Assembly (NCBI GenBank): GCA_034189325.1
Contig: JAXHUM010000007.1
Span: 1-64,000, forward strand
Source of the DNA: JAXHUM01 sp034189325
GTDB lineage: Bacteria > Desulfobacterota > DSM-4660 > Desulfatiglandales > Desulfatiglandaceae
Length of the DNA: 64,000 nt
Direction of reading: 5' to 3'
The notes beneath the pieces are model-generated. The model was not told the origin of the DNA. It ran no database searches and saw nothing but the letters and a program-made list of their open reading frames with translations. The translations under genes and the position numbers were made by a program. Position 1 is the first letter of the stretch; each line of letters starts with the position of its first letter. Shown here one piece after another: positions 34,843-43,790 of this stretch.

Positions 34843-35297
34843 AAGTCCCACTTTACTACCAGGATATAATCAGACTGTTGCCTCATCGTTATCCCTTTCT
34901 TCTTGTAGATAGGATCATCGAAATTGAAGAGAATACAAGGATTGTAGGGATCAAGAACGTGACGGCCAATGAACCTTTCTTTGAGGGGCATTTTCCAGGG
35001 AATCCCATTATGCCAGGGGTCCTTATCATAGAAGCCATGGCCCAGGTCGGAGGGGTCCTGGCTCGATTATCCATCACCGATGCAGAGGATGGAGGAAATA
35101 AGGATGAGATTTACTTTATGTCCATGGAAAAGGTCAAATTCAGGAAGCCCGTAGTTCCCGGAGATCAGCTGGTGCTGGAGGCACAGGCCTTGAGAGGCGG
35201 TTCGAGAATCTGGAAGATGTCGGGAAAGGCGTATGTTGAGGAGACGATCGTGGCTGAAGCCCAGCTCGTAGCGAGCGTGACCGGGAGAACCTCGTGA
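34839..35297 (+). CDS. fabZ: 3-hydroxyacyl-ACP dehydratase FabZ
   Basis: 152 residues, hot-dog fold. The catalytic His is in FFEGHFPGNPIMPGVL and the family start is LLPHRYPFLLVDRI. It dehydrates 3-hydroxyacyl-ACP in fatty acid synthesis and competes with LpxA/LpxD for that substrate, which explains its place between them. It overlaps lpxD and lpxA by four bases each. Confidence 0.97.
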   Translation: MKVPLYYQDIIRLLPHRYPFLLVDRIIEIEENTRIVGIKNVTANEPFFEGHFPGNPIMPGVLIIEAMAQVGGVLARLSITDAEDGGNKDEIYFMSMEKVKFRKPVVPGDQLVLEAQALRGGSRIWKMSGKAYVEETIVAEAQLVASVTGRTS

Positions 35298-36067
35298 ACA
35301 TCCATGCTTCAGCCGTGGTGAGCCCTCACGCCGAGATAGGACCGGACGTGATGATCGGTCCTTACAGCAGTATCGGGGATTACGTTACTATCGGCCAAGG
35401 CACGGATATTGGGGCTCATGTGGTGATTGAAGGGCATACTCATATTGGAGAAAGAAACAAAATATATCATTTTTCATCGCTAGGCACGCCGCCCCAGGAT
35501 GTCGGCTATCGTGGGGAAGAGACCAGACTGATGATCGGTAATGATAACGTGATCAGGGAATATACCTCCATAAACAGGGCCACCACAAAGGAAAACTGGA
35601 AGACGGTCATCAACAACAATAACTACATCATGGCCTACGCGCACATTGCTCACGATTGCGTTTTGGGCGATGGTATCATTATGTCTAATGCCGCCACCCT
35701 TGGGGGACACATATCCATAGGAGATAATGCCATCATAGGTGGGCTGGCCGCTGTTCATCAATTCGTCCGCATCGGAGCCCATGCCTTTGTCGGCGGTATG
35801 ACAGGAGTTGACAAGGATGTCCCGCCCTTTCTCATGGCCTCGGGGGCAAGGGCGAAACTGTACGGTGTTAATCAGAAAGGTCTTGTTCGATCAGGCTTTT
35901 CCAGGGAGACGATTGATGGCTTGAAAAGGGCCTATCGAATCATCTGGAGGGGCAACCGAAAGGTTGATGAAGGGATAGAGGAGGTCAAAAGGAACATCGG
36001 GCTTTTTCCTGAACTGGAGATGTTACTCGACTTCCTCGACGGCTCCAAGAGAGGAATACTCAGATAG
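35294..36067 (+). CDS. lpxA: UDP-N-acetylglucosamine O-acyltransferase
   Basis: 257 residues, GTG start overlapping fabZ. The beta-helix is built from hexapeptide repeats (VTIGQGTDIGAHVVIEGHTHIG), with the catalytic-region HIAHDCVLGDG and the signature INRATTKENWKTVIN and HQFVRIGAHAFVGG. First step of lipid A synthesis, in the cytoplasm. Confidence 0.97.
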   Translation: MNIHASAVVSPHAEIGPDVMIGPYSSIGDYVTIGQGTDIGAHVVIEGHTHIGERNKIYHFSSLGTPPQDVGYRGEETRLMIGNDNVIREYTSINRATTKENWKTVINNNNYIMAYAHIAHDCVLGDGIIMSNAATLGGHISIGDNAIIGGLAAVHQFVRIGAHAFVGGMTGVDKDVPPFLMASGARAKLYGVNQKGLVRSGFSRETIDGLKRAYRIIWRGNRKVDEGIEEVKRNIGLFPELEMLLDFLDGSKRGILR

Positions 36068-36123
36068 GGCCTCAGCGCCCGAGATTTGCCGGCACCGCCT
36101 CCAGGTGCCGTCTGTGAACTAAC

Positions 36124-36948
36124 ATGGTCAATGACAGAGACAATGGAACGATCGGCCTGATTGCCGGTGGCGGACAATTTCCCTTGATGGTTGCAAAGGC
36201 GGCCAGGGAAAGGGGCCTTAGAGTGGCGGTCGTTGCCCACAGGAACGAGACGGATCCGGGCATCGAGGAGGTGGCTGACGAGCTTATCTGGATCCAGTTA
36301 GGCCAACTGGGCCATTTGATTAAGGCCCTCAAGAAATGTCGAGCCACGCGGGCCATCATGGCGGGGACGATCACAAAGAGGAAAATGTTCGGTGGTCTCA
36401 GGCCTGATTTAAAGGGCCTGGCCATCATGTCGAAACTGGCCGTATTTCATGATGATGATATCTTGACTTCCATTGCCGAGGAGCTCTCCGGAGAGGGGAT
36501 TGAAATCGTCAGCTCGACATCTTATCTCCCACAACTGTTGGCCCCTCCGGAAGGGTGCCTGACCAGGAAAAAGCCGGACAAGGCCGCCAACGTCGATATT
36601 GAGTTCGGATGGAAGATGGCCAAGGAGTTGGGGCGACTTGATATCGGCCAATGTGTGGTCGTCAAGAGCAAAACCGTCCTGGCCGTTGAGGCCATCGAGG
36701 GAACCGATGAGGCGATTCGAAGGGGGGGACTGTTGTCGGAACTGGGAGCTGTCGTGGTAAAGGTGAGCAAACCGAATCAGGATACTCGTTTCGACGTGCC
36801 TACGGTAGGTCTTGAGACGGTGCGAGTCATGTCGGAAGTCAAGGCATCGGTCCTTGCCGTGGAGGCAGGCAAGACCCTGATGTTTGATAAATCGGCCATG
36901 ATATCCTATGCCGACGGCAAGGGTATCTCGATCGTATCGAAGAGCTGA
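36124..36948 (+). CDS. lpxI: UDP-2,3-diacylglucosamine pyrophosphatase LpxI
   Basis: 274 residues, the DUF1009/LpxI family. IGLIAGGGQFPLMVAKAA is at the N-terminus, and the C-terminal domain has VVKVSKPNQDTRFDVPTVG. It hydrolyses UDP-diacylglucosamine to lipid X, replacing LpxH of gamma-proteobacteria. LpxI is the usual solution in alpha- and delta-proteobacteria, so its position between lpxA and lpxB completes the set. Confidence 0.92.
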   Translation: MVNDRDNGTIGLIAGGGQFPLMVAKAARERGLRVAVVAHRNETDPGIEEVADELIWIQLGQLGHLIKALKKCRATRAIMAGTITKRKMFGGLRPDLKGLAIMSKLAVFHDDDILTSIAEELSGEGIEIVSSTSYLPQLLAPPEGCLTRKKPDKAANVDIEFGWKMAKELGRLDIGQCVVVKSKTVLAVEAIEGTDEAIRRGGLLSELGAVVVKVSKPNQDTRFDVPTVGLETVRVMSEVKASVLAVEAGKTLMFDKSAMISYADGKGISIVSKS

Positions 36949-36995
36949 GGGAATCCAACGGATACCAAAATGATATTCAATGTTTTTCTGAGGGG

Positions 36996-37976
36996 ATGAC
37001 AAACGTGAACAAGGAAAAGTTGAGGGTGGCTGTCATCGGTGTGGGACATCTGGGAGAATATCACGTACAGAAGTACAAAGACATCCCGGATGTTGAACTG
37101 GTCGGCGTTGTGGACATTAATCAGGACCGGGTCAGTGAAATATCCAATCGTTATCATACAAGACCCTTTGGACACCATGAAGAGATCCTGGGGATGGTCG
37201 ACGCCGTAAGCCTTGCTGTCCCAACGGAGACGCACTTTCAGGTGGCCAGGGATGTCCTTTCAAAGGGCGTTCATATCTTGATAGAGAAACCGATTACCTA
37301 TAACCTTGATCATGCCGATAGTCTGCTGGATCTGGCCCGGGAAAAGGCCTTGGTTCTCCAGGTCGGGCTGGTGGAACGCTTCAATCCCGCTGTGGTCAAG
37401 ATGGCGTCATTGCTTAATCGCCCAACCTTTATTGAGGCCCATCGTATGAACCTTTTCACGGCAAGAGGCATTGACGTGGACGTGGTCCTCGACCTCATGA
37501 TTCATGACCTGGATATCATCCTCCACATGGTGCAAGCCGAGGTCAAGGAGGTCCACGCCGTGGGCATGTCAGTGATAACGGACAAAACGGATGTGGCAAA
37601 TGCGAGACTCATATTTGAGAACGGCATAGTGGCTAACTTGACAGCCAGTCGGGTTTCTATCAATACATTGAGAACCATACAGGTATTTCAGCCGGACGCC
37701 CACATATCAGCCGATTGTCATAAGAGGACAATCAGTGTGGTCAGGCTGAACGGTAAGGCGGAGGGTCTGAAAAGTCCTCTCCAGTTTATCCCCGAAAGGG
37801 AAGAGTTTTCCAACAGTGATCCCCTGGCTGATGAAATCGTCTCGTTTGTAAGAGTTGTCCGAAACGGATCCGACCCGGTCGTGAGCGGCCAGGATGGACG
37901 AAGGGCCCTCAATGTAGCCCTTGGGATTATTGACCAGATTGAGGGAGGCAACAAGTATTTCAAGTCCATCTCCTGA
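36996..37976 (+). CDS. Gfo/Idh/MocA family NAD(P)-dependent oxidoreductase
   Basis: 326 residues; a GTG at 37005 has better ribosome spacing and may be the true start. The Rossmann motif VAVIGVGHLGEYH, then EKPITYNLDHAD (catalytic Lys region) and MIHDLDIILHM are family features. It lies between lpxI and lpxB. In some bacteria GnnA of this family, together with the aminotransferase GnnB, makes the 3-amino sugar of lipid A. No gnnB is seen nearby, so the sugar-nucleotide substrate is uncertain. The Gfo/Idh call is solid; the lipid A link is inference from position. Confidence 0.85.
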   Translation: MTNVNKEKLRVAVIGVGHLGEYHVQKYKDIPDVELVGVVDINQDRVSEISNRYHTRPFGHHEEILGMVDAVSLAVPTETHFQVARDVLSKGVHILIEKPITYNLDHADSLLDLAREKALVLQVGLVERFNPAVVKMASLLNRPTFIEAHRMNLFTARGIDVDVVLDLMIHDLDIILHMVQAEVKEVHAVGMSVITDKTDVANARLIFENGIVANLTASRVSINTLRTIQVFQPDAHISADCHKRTISVVRLNGKAEGLKSPLQFIPEREEFSNSDPLADEIVSFVRVVRNGSDPVVSGQDGRRALNVALGIIDQIEGGNKYFKSIS

Positions 37977-37995
37977 TTCAAAGGACTCCAAGTTC

Positions 37996-39117
37996 GTGGC
38001 TATGGTGGCCGGTGAAGCCTCAGGGGATCTGCACGGCGCGAATCTCGTCAAGGCGATAAGGCATTTGCGTCCTGATATCTCCTTTGCGGGGATCGGCGGC
38101 AAGAAGATGGAGGCAGCCGGTGTAAAGATCTTCGTTCCCTCGTCCGATATGGCCGTTGTCGGCCTATCGGAAGTCTTTTCGAGGTTTCATACGATTACCC
38201 GGGCCTTGTCCAGGCTTAAGACCACCCTCAAAAAACAACGCCCCGACCTTCTAATCCTTATCGATTACCCCGACTTCAACCTCCATTTAGCCAGAAAGGC
38301 AAAACGCCTTCACATCCCTGTCCTTTACTACATCAGTCCTCAGGTCTGGGCATGGCGGGAGGGTCGGGTCAGGAAGATAAGACGCCGTGTTGATCGTATG
38401 GCTGTCATCCTGCCCTTTGAGGAGGCCTTTTATAGGGAAAGAGGGATGGCCGTGGACTATGTCGGGCATCCCCTTTTAGATGCCTGCCCAAAAGAATTCG
38501 ATAAGAAAGACATAAAATCAAAGCTTGGCCTCGAAGGGGCGTATCCGGTTGTCGGGATCGTGCCGGGAAGTCGGAAAGAGGAAGTCCAAAATGTGCTGCC
38601 TGTTATGGTCCGTGCGGCCGAAATATTGAAGGAGAGATTCCCGAACATCCGCTGCCTTTTGCCCCTTGCCGAGACTATTGAGGAAGAATGGGTTCGCTCC
38701 TTTTTGAGGAACTCCACTGTAAAAGTAGAGATTCAAAAGGAAAACATTTACGAGGTCTTAGGGGTCTGTGACTTGGTGCTTATAACATCCGGCACTGCAA
38801 CGCTTGAAGCGGCAATCATGGGGGTTCCCATGGTCATTTCCTACCGGGTATCCCCCCTTTCCTACTGGATAGGAAAAAGGATCATCAAGGTTCCTCACAT
38901 AGGTTTGGTGAACCTTGTGGCCCAAGACGATGTGGTTCCGGAATTGATACAAGATGAGATGACCTTCGAGCGACTTGCTGAGGAGGCATCGAGCATACTC
39001 AAGGATGACCGGAAAAGGACACGGATGATAGCCGCGATGAAAAAGGTTCGAGAAAGCCTTGGAACAGGAGGGGCGTCTGTGAGAGCGGCCCGAATTGCCC
39101 TGCAAATGATGAGGTAG
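37996..39117 (+). CDS. lpxB: Lipid A disaccharide synthase
   Basis: About 373 residues from a GTG at 37996 (AAAGGA upstream). An open TTG at 37921 would add a tail overlapping the oxidoreductase gene. GT19 fold: AMVAGEASGDLHGANLV at the start, YYISPQVWAWREGR, VDYVGHPLLD, GIVPGSRKEEV and ITSGTATLEAAIMGVPMVI. Condenses lipid X with UDP-diacylglucosamine. Confidence 0.95.
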   Translation: MAMVAGEASGDLHGANLVKAIRHLRPDISFAGIGGKKMEAAGVKIFVPSSDMAVVGLSEVFSRFHTITRALSRLKTTLKKQRPDLLILIDYPDFNLHLARKAKRLHIPVLYYISPQVWAWREGRVRKIRRRVDRMAVILPFEEAFYRERGMAVDYVGHPLLDACPKEFDKKDIKSKLGLEGAYPVVGIVPGSRKEEVQNVLPVMVRAAEILKERFPNIRCLLPLAETIEEEWVRSFLRNSTVKVEIQKENIYEVLGVCDLVLITSGTATLEAAIMGVPMVISYRVSPLSYWIGKRIIKVPHIGLVNLVAQDDVVPELIQDEMTFERLAEEASSILKDDRKRTRMIAAMKKVRESLGTGGASVRAARIALQMMR

Positions 39118-39121
39118 AGAT

Positions 39122-40486
39122 ATGGCTGGAACAATTCTGATTGTAGATGATGAACAAGATATCCTTCAGTCCCTCGACGGTATTCTCACAGACGAAGGAT
39201 ATGACTGTATTTGCGTGGAGAGTGGCAACAAGGCCCTGGATAAGATTGGAGAAACCATGCCGGATCTGATCCTGTTGGATATTTGGATGCCCGGAATGGA
39301 CGGACTTGAAACACTCACCAAGATAAAGGAGAGTTATCCCAACGTTCAAGTCGTCATGATGTCGGGTCACGGCAATATAGAAACCGCTGTCAAGGCGACA
39401 AAACAGGGCGCCTACGATTTTGTGGAAAAACCTCTCTCCCTGGAAAAACTCCTCCTGTCCATCCACAATGCCCTGGAATACTACAGACTGGGTGAGGAGA
39501 TCACGCTCCTTAAGACAAAGGAAAAGGATTACGACATCACAGGGACGAGCGCAGCAATCACCGAACTGACCGAGCAGATAAGAATTGTCTCCCCTACCAA
39601 TGCGTGGGTGCTTATCTCGGGAGAAAACGGTACGGGAAAAGAGCTTGTTGCCCACACCATACATCGATTGAGCCGGAGAAATCATAAACCATTAGTCGAG
39701 GTCAACTGCGCCGCCATTCCTGAAGACCTGATTGAGAGCGAACTCTTTGGGCATGAAAAAGGGGCCTTTACAGGGGCTTCCGCTATGAGAAAGGGCAAGT
39801 TTGATGTGGCCCATGAAGGGACGATTTTTTTGGATGAAATCGGGGACATGAGCCTGAAGGCGCAGTCCAAGACCTTAAGAATTCTGCAGGAACAGAGATT
39901 CGAGAGGGTAGGAGGTACCAAGACGATCAAGGTGGACGTCCGTGTCCTTGCAGCGACGAACAAGGATTTGGAGGCCGAAATCGAGAAAGGCACGTTTAGA
40001 GAAGATCTTTACTTCCGTCTGAACGTCATCCCCGTTAAGGTCCCGCCTTTAAGAAAGCGGGTTGAGGATATCGGCCTACTGGTCAACGCGTTTCTAAATG
40101 AATTCTCCCAGAGCATCAACGTTGAAGAAAAGGAGTTTTCCGAAGAAGCGATTGGAATTCTCAAAAAGTACAACTGGCCCGGCAACGTCCGCGAACTCAA
40201 GAATCTCGTAGAGAGACTGGTCATTATGACCCAGGACAGGGTCATTCAGGCCATACATATTCCTTCGCCCTTTAATAGGTCCTCAGATACCAGGGGGGAT
40301 CTGGATTCGGTCTTTAAGATTACCGGCCTGAAAGAGGCCAAGAACCAATTTGAAAAGGCCTTTCTTGAAGGCAAACTAAAGGAGTATGGTGGAAATATCT
40401 CTCAGACTGCCGAGGCCATCGGCATTGAACGAAGCAACCTTCACAAAAAAATCAAGGCTTACGGGCTTAATGATTTCAGGCCTTGA
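39122..40486 (+). CDS. NtrC-family sigma-54-dependent response regulator
   Basis: 454 residues. The receiver domain is at about 1-120 with phospho-acceptor Asp53. The AAA+ domain has Walker A GENGTGKE (167-174), the sigma-54 contact loop GAFTGA (214-219) and Walker B GTIFLDEIGD. A C-terminal Fis-type helix-turn-helix (NISQTAEAIGIERSNLHKKI) follows. It resembles NtrX-type regulators. It follows lpxB by four bases, so it may be cotranscribed with the envelope block. No histidine kinase is adjacent. Its 3' end overlaps convergent engB by 11 bases. Confidence 0.95.
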   Translation: MAGTILIVDDEQDILQSLDGILTDEGYDCICVESGNKALDKIGETMPDLILLDIWMPGMDGLETLTKIKESYPNVQVVMMSGHGNIETAVKATKQGAYDFVEKPLSLEKLLLSIHNALEYYRLGEEITLLKTKEKDYDITGTSAAITELTEQIRIVSPTNAWVLISGENGTGKELVAHTIHRLSRRNHKPLVEVNCAAIPEDLIESELFGHEKGAFTGASAMRKGKFDVAHEGTIFLDEIGDMSLKAQSKTLRILQEQRFERVGGTKTIKVDVRVLAATNKDLEAEIEKGTFREDLYFRLNVIPVKVPPLRKRVEDIGLLVNAFLNEFSQSINVEEKEFSEEAIGILKKYNWPGNVRELKNLVERLVIMTQDRVIQAIHIPSPFNRSSDTRGDLDSVFKITGLKEAKNQFEKAFLEGKLKEYGGNISQTAEAIGIERSNLHKKIKAYGLNDFRP

Positions 40487-41057
40487 TCGCTTCATCTATT
40501 CTCTCCCATATCTCCTCCATTCCCTGCCTGGTCTTTGCTGAAAAGAGTGTTGCAGAAAAATGGAAGTCTTCTGAAAACTGGCGACTGATGAGATTTGCCC
40601 TGGTCCTGGCCTGCTGACGAGAAATTTTGTCGATTTTGGTAAGCACTGGGATTGTCGGAATCTGATAATGCCTTAACCACCCCATAAGATCGATATCCCC
40701 GTTGCTTGCGTCTCTCCTGATATCGAGTATCAAGACCACCGCACTCAGGTTGGATCGTTCACGTAAGTAGGTCTCCACAAGATTCTGCCAAGATTTCTTC
40801 ACCTTAATGGGAACTCGGGCAAATCCATAACCTGGCAAATCGACCAGATACAGGTCGTTGCCTGCGCGGAAGAAATTGATCGACTGGGTTCGTCCTGGTC
40901 TCGAACTTGTTCGGGCCATATTCTTCCGATTGACCAGGACATTGATAAGGGAGGATTTACCCACATTGGACTTACCGGCAAAGGCGATTTCAGGTCGGTC
41001 CGGCACGGGGTATTGGCTGGCGCGAAAAGCGCTTGTCAGAAACGCAGTGTCCATCAA
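40476..41057 (-). CDS. engB: Ribosome biogenesis GTPase EngB/YsxC
   Basis: 193 residues. TRAFAC GTPase with G1 GKSNVGKS (28-35), G3 DLPGYGFA, G4 TKID and G5 region FSAKTRQGM. Needed for large ribosomal subunit assembly. Its ATG overlaps the stop of the aminotransferase gene by four bases, so the two are translationally coupled. Confidence 0.96.
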   Translation of the reverse strand: MMDTAFLTSAFRASQYPVPDRPEIAFAGKSNVGKSSLINVLVNRKNMARTSSRPGRTQSINFFRAGNDLYLVDLPGYGFARVPIKVKKSWQNLVETYLRERSNLSAVVLILDIRRDASNGDIDLMGWLRHYQIPTIPVLTKIDKISRQQARTRANLISRQFSEDFHFSATLFSAKTRQGMEEIWERIDEAIKA

Positions 41058-42199
41058 CGGCTATTGAGGAAGTGCTTGAGCCTCTCCAATCCCTCTCTAA
41101 TGTTATCGAGGGAATTGGCATAGGACAATCGGAGGTAGCCCTCTGCATTTTTTCCGAAATCGATTCCCGGGCTCACACCTACCCCAACCTTTTCAAGAAT
41201 CTCGAAAGCCAATCGGTAGGAATTGTCAGAAAGGTGTTTGGCATTGACAAGCAAGTAGAAGGCCCCCTCCGGTTCAACAGGAAGCCCAAATCCGAGTTTC
41301 CTCACTTCCTCGATCATGTACCTTCGACGTTCATCATAGGTATGCTTCATCTTCTCCACATCCGCTGCAGCCTTTTGAAGGGCCGCAAGGCCGGCCCATT
41401 GGGAGACACTGCCTGCTGAAATAAAGAAATTCTGTTGGATTTTCTGGAGGGGTCGGACAAATGCGTGGGGAGAGATAATGTATCCCAGTCGCCAGCCCGT
41501 CATGGCATAGAGTTTTGAAAACCCGTTTAGGACAAAGGCCCTATCGGTAAATTCGAGAATGGAACGCTCTCTTTCCCCGTAAACCAAGCCGTGATATATT
41601 TCATCCGATATGATCATAGGGCCCAAAGCGGCGATCTTCTCGATCCTTTCCGGAGAAAGCAGGTTCCCCGTAGGATTTGAAGGCGAGTTGATCATAATCG
41701 CCTTTGTCCGTGGGCTCATCGTACGGCTAATGTCGCCGGGTCTGAGTTGAAAACCTTCATCTTCGTAAGTATTCACGAACAGGGGCCGCGCTCCGACGAA
41801 TCTGGCAATGTTGGGATAGCAGGGGTAGTGAGGGTCGGACAGGACAATCTCATCCCCCGCCTCCAGAAGGGCTGAAAATGTCATAAAGAGGGCGGGCGAC
41901 GTACCGGAGGTTATGATGATCTGATCAGGTTCAACATGGACACCATATTTATCGAAATAATGCTTGCAGATGGCCTCTCTCAACTCAATGATGCCGAGGC
42001 TGTGCGTGTAATGGGTCTCTCCCCTCATGATGGCATCTTGTGCCGCTTCACTGATGCACCGGGGGGTGGAAAAATCAGGCTCCCCGATCTCAAGGTGAAT
42101 GATGTCTCGGCCAGCTCTTTCAAGTTCATGGGCCCTCTCAAGGACATCCATGACAATAAATGGGGGAATCTCCCGGGCCCTTTTTGCTACCTCCCTCAA
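41054..42199 (-). CDS. Class I pyridoxal-phosphate aminotransferase (aspartate/aromatic type)
   Basis: 381 residues. Fold type I: HLEIGEPDFSTP near the start, NSPSNPTGNLLSPE, SDEIYHGLVYG and the PLP lysine in NGFSKLYAMTGWRLGY. Converts amino acids and 2-oxo acids; the substrate (aspartate, histidinol phosphate or aromatic) is not fixed by these motifs. It follows hisG and hisI, so a role in histidine synthesis is possible but unproven. Overlaps engB by four bases. Confidence 0.9.
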   Translation of the reverse strand: MREVAKRAREIPPFIVMDVLERAHELERAGRDIIHLEIGEPDFSTPRCISEAAQDAIMRGETHYTHSLGIIELREAICKHYFDKYGVHVEPDQIIITSGTSPALFMTFSALLEAGDEIVLSDPHYPCYPNIARFVGARPLFVNTYEDEGFQLRPGDISRTMSPRTKAIMINSPSNPTGNLLSPERIEKIAALGPMIISDEIYHGLVYGERERSILEFTDRAFVLNGFSKLYAMTGWRLGYIISPHAFVRPLQKIQQNFFISAGSVSQWAGLAALQKAAADVEKMKHTYDERRRYMIEEVRKLGFGLPVEPEGAFYLLVNAKHLSDNSYRLAFEILEKVGVGVSPGIDFGKNAEGYLRLSYANSLDNIREGLERLKHFLNSR

Positions 42200-42225
42200 T
42201 TTTTGCCAGCTCCCTTCTCTATTAA

Positions 42226-43098
42226 TTATATCAGCTTGTTAAGGGGGTATTCAATAATCCCTTCGGCACCCGCCCGAATAACCACGGGAATAAGATCACG
42301 GACTGTTTTCTTATCGACCACCACCTCAACAGACACCCATTTGGAGTTGTAAAGGCCCGCCACTGTGGGGGCATTTAGACTGGGAAGTAATTTGATTATC
42401 TCATCAACCCTTTCTTCCGGGACATTCATCTTGAGGCCTACCATATTTTCGGCCCTCAGCGCCCCCTTGAGGAGCAGGGCGATCTGTCCGATCTTTGCCT
42501 TTTTCCAGGGATCCTTGTGGGATTCGCGGTTTGCAATGAGCTGCGTATTGGTCTCCATAAGCTCGTAGATAATCTTCAGCCCATGGGCCCTGATGGTACT
42601 CCCGGTTTCCGTCACTTCAACAATGGCGTCAGCCAACCCTGAAACGACCTTCGCCTCAGTGGCACCCCATGAGAATTCGACCTCAACGTCGATCTTCCTT
42701 TCTTCGAAAAAGCGCCGGGTAAAGCCCTCCAATTCCGTGGCGATCTTTTTGCCTTTTAGATCTTCAAGACGCTTGATATCGGAGTCCGCAGGGACGGCCA
42801 ATATCCAACGCGCCGGCTTCTGGCTCGTCTTGGAATAGACCAAGTTATCAACCATAACAACATCCGAACGGTTCTCCGCTATCCAGTCCTTACCGGTAAG
42901 ACCGGCGTCAATCGTACCATTCTCAACGTACCTGGACATTTCCTGGGCCCGACAGATACTGCATTCAATGGTGTCATCATCAATGTCGGGGAAATAACTC
43001 CGACCATTGACATTGATTTTCCATCCCGACTTCTCAAAGAGACTGATCGTCGCCTTTTGCAGGCTGCCTTTTGGAATCCCGAATTTTAATTTTTTCAT
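42226..43098 (-). CDS. hisG: ATP phosphoribosyltransferase, long form
   Basis: 290 residues, the long homohexameric form with a C-terminal regulatory domain; it needs no HisZ. GIPKGSLQKATISLFEKSGW and DAGLTGKDWIAEN near the start, and EVTETGSTIRAHGLKI for the PRPP loop. First step of histidine synthesis and normally inhibited by histidine through the C-terminal domain. Overlaps hisI by four bases. Confidence 0.95.
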   Translation of the reverse strand: MKKLKFGIPKGSLQKATISLFEKSGWKINVNGRSYFPDIDDDTIECSICRAQEMSRYVENGTIDAGLTGKDWIAENRSDVVMVDNLVYSKTSQKPARWILAVPADSDIKRLEDLKGKKIATELEGFTRRFFEERKIDVEVEFSWGATEAKVVSGLADAIVEVTETGSTIRAHGLKIIYELMETNTQLIANRESHKDPWKKAKIGQIALLLKGALRAENMVGLKMNVPEERVDEIIKLLPSLNAPTVAGLYNSKWVSVEVVVDKKTVRDLIPVVIRAGAEGIIEYPLNKLI

Positions 43099-43475
43099 TT
43101 CTTGTATACCTGTTCGGGGTCAAATACTCGTTTGCCCACGAGTGTGAAGTTGCCTTCGCTGTCTACCTTCTTGTGGAAGCATGTCTCATAACCTGTATGA
43201 CATGCCGCACCACCCACCTGTTCGATTCGGAAGAGGACCGTGTCATTGTCGCAATCGACAAAGATCTCCCTGATCTTCTGGACATGACCTGATGTGCCGC
43301 CCTTGTGCCAAATCTCTTCACGTGAACGGCTCCAGTAGTGGGCTTCTCCCGATGCGAGGGTCTTTTTCCACGAGGCGGCATTAATATAGGCAAGCATGAG
43401 CACCTTTCCGGAATCAACGTCCTGGACTATAGCAGGCAAAAGACCTTTTCCCTTTGAAAAATCAAGTTCAATCAT
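43095..43475 (-). CDS. hisI: Phosphoribosyl-AMP cyclohydrolase
   Basis: About 126 residues from the ATG at 43475 (AAGGA upstream). The upstream open frame adds 32 residues without similarity. Zinc ligands and signature: HYWSRSREEIWHKGGTSGH, VDCDNDTVLFRIEQ and CHTGYETCF. Opens the purine ring of PR-AMP in histidine synthesis. It lacks the fused HisE domain. Its partner hisG directly follows. Confidence 0.95.
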   Translation of the reverse strand: MIELDFSKGKGLLPAIVQDVDSGKVLMLAYINAASWKKTLASGEAHYWSRSREEIWHKGGTSGHVQKIREIFVDCDNDTVLFRIEQVGGAACHTGYETCFHKKVDSEGNFTLVGKRVFDPEQVYKK

Positions 43476-43673
43476 TTGATACAATCCTTCCTTTGTCCAA
43501 TAAAATCTTTTTAAACTACATGATTTTAAAAAACAGGGCAAGACAAAAGCATTGCCCGCCTCTTTTACCACCCTTGCCCTATTGTAGAATTACAGAAGAG
43601 AGGCCCTACCAGAGCCGGTTTGCAGGCTGTCCTCTCGCCTTCTATACAATAGATAGATAGATCCAAAATTAAT

Positions 43674-43725
43674 ATACAATATATTGTATCTTTTTCTTGC
43701 AATCTCCCATGTTGTCTGCTATAGG
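43674..43725 (+). promoter_or_regulatory. parA-like promoter with perfect palindrome
   Basis: A perfect 16-base palindrome, ATACAATATATTGTAT (43674-43689), lies eight bases upstream of TTGCAA (43697-43702). After a 17-base spacer comes TATAGG (43720-43725). This is a plausible promoter 65 bases ahead of the ParA-like gene. The palindrome has the same TACANTA half-sites as the lexA-upstream repeat, but with no gap between the halves. A dimeric regulator site is likely; its identity is unknown. Confidence 0.5.
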
Positions 43726-43790
43726 CCTCAATGTAAGTAGAATATCATCATAAGATTACCTAGAAAAGAATAAAGGAAAGGGAGGCTTCT

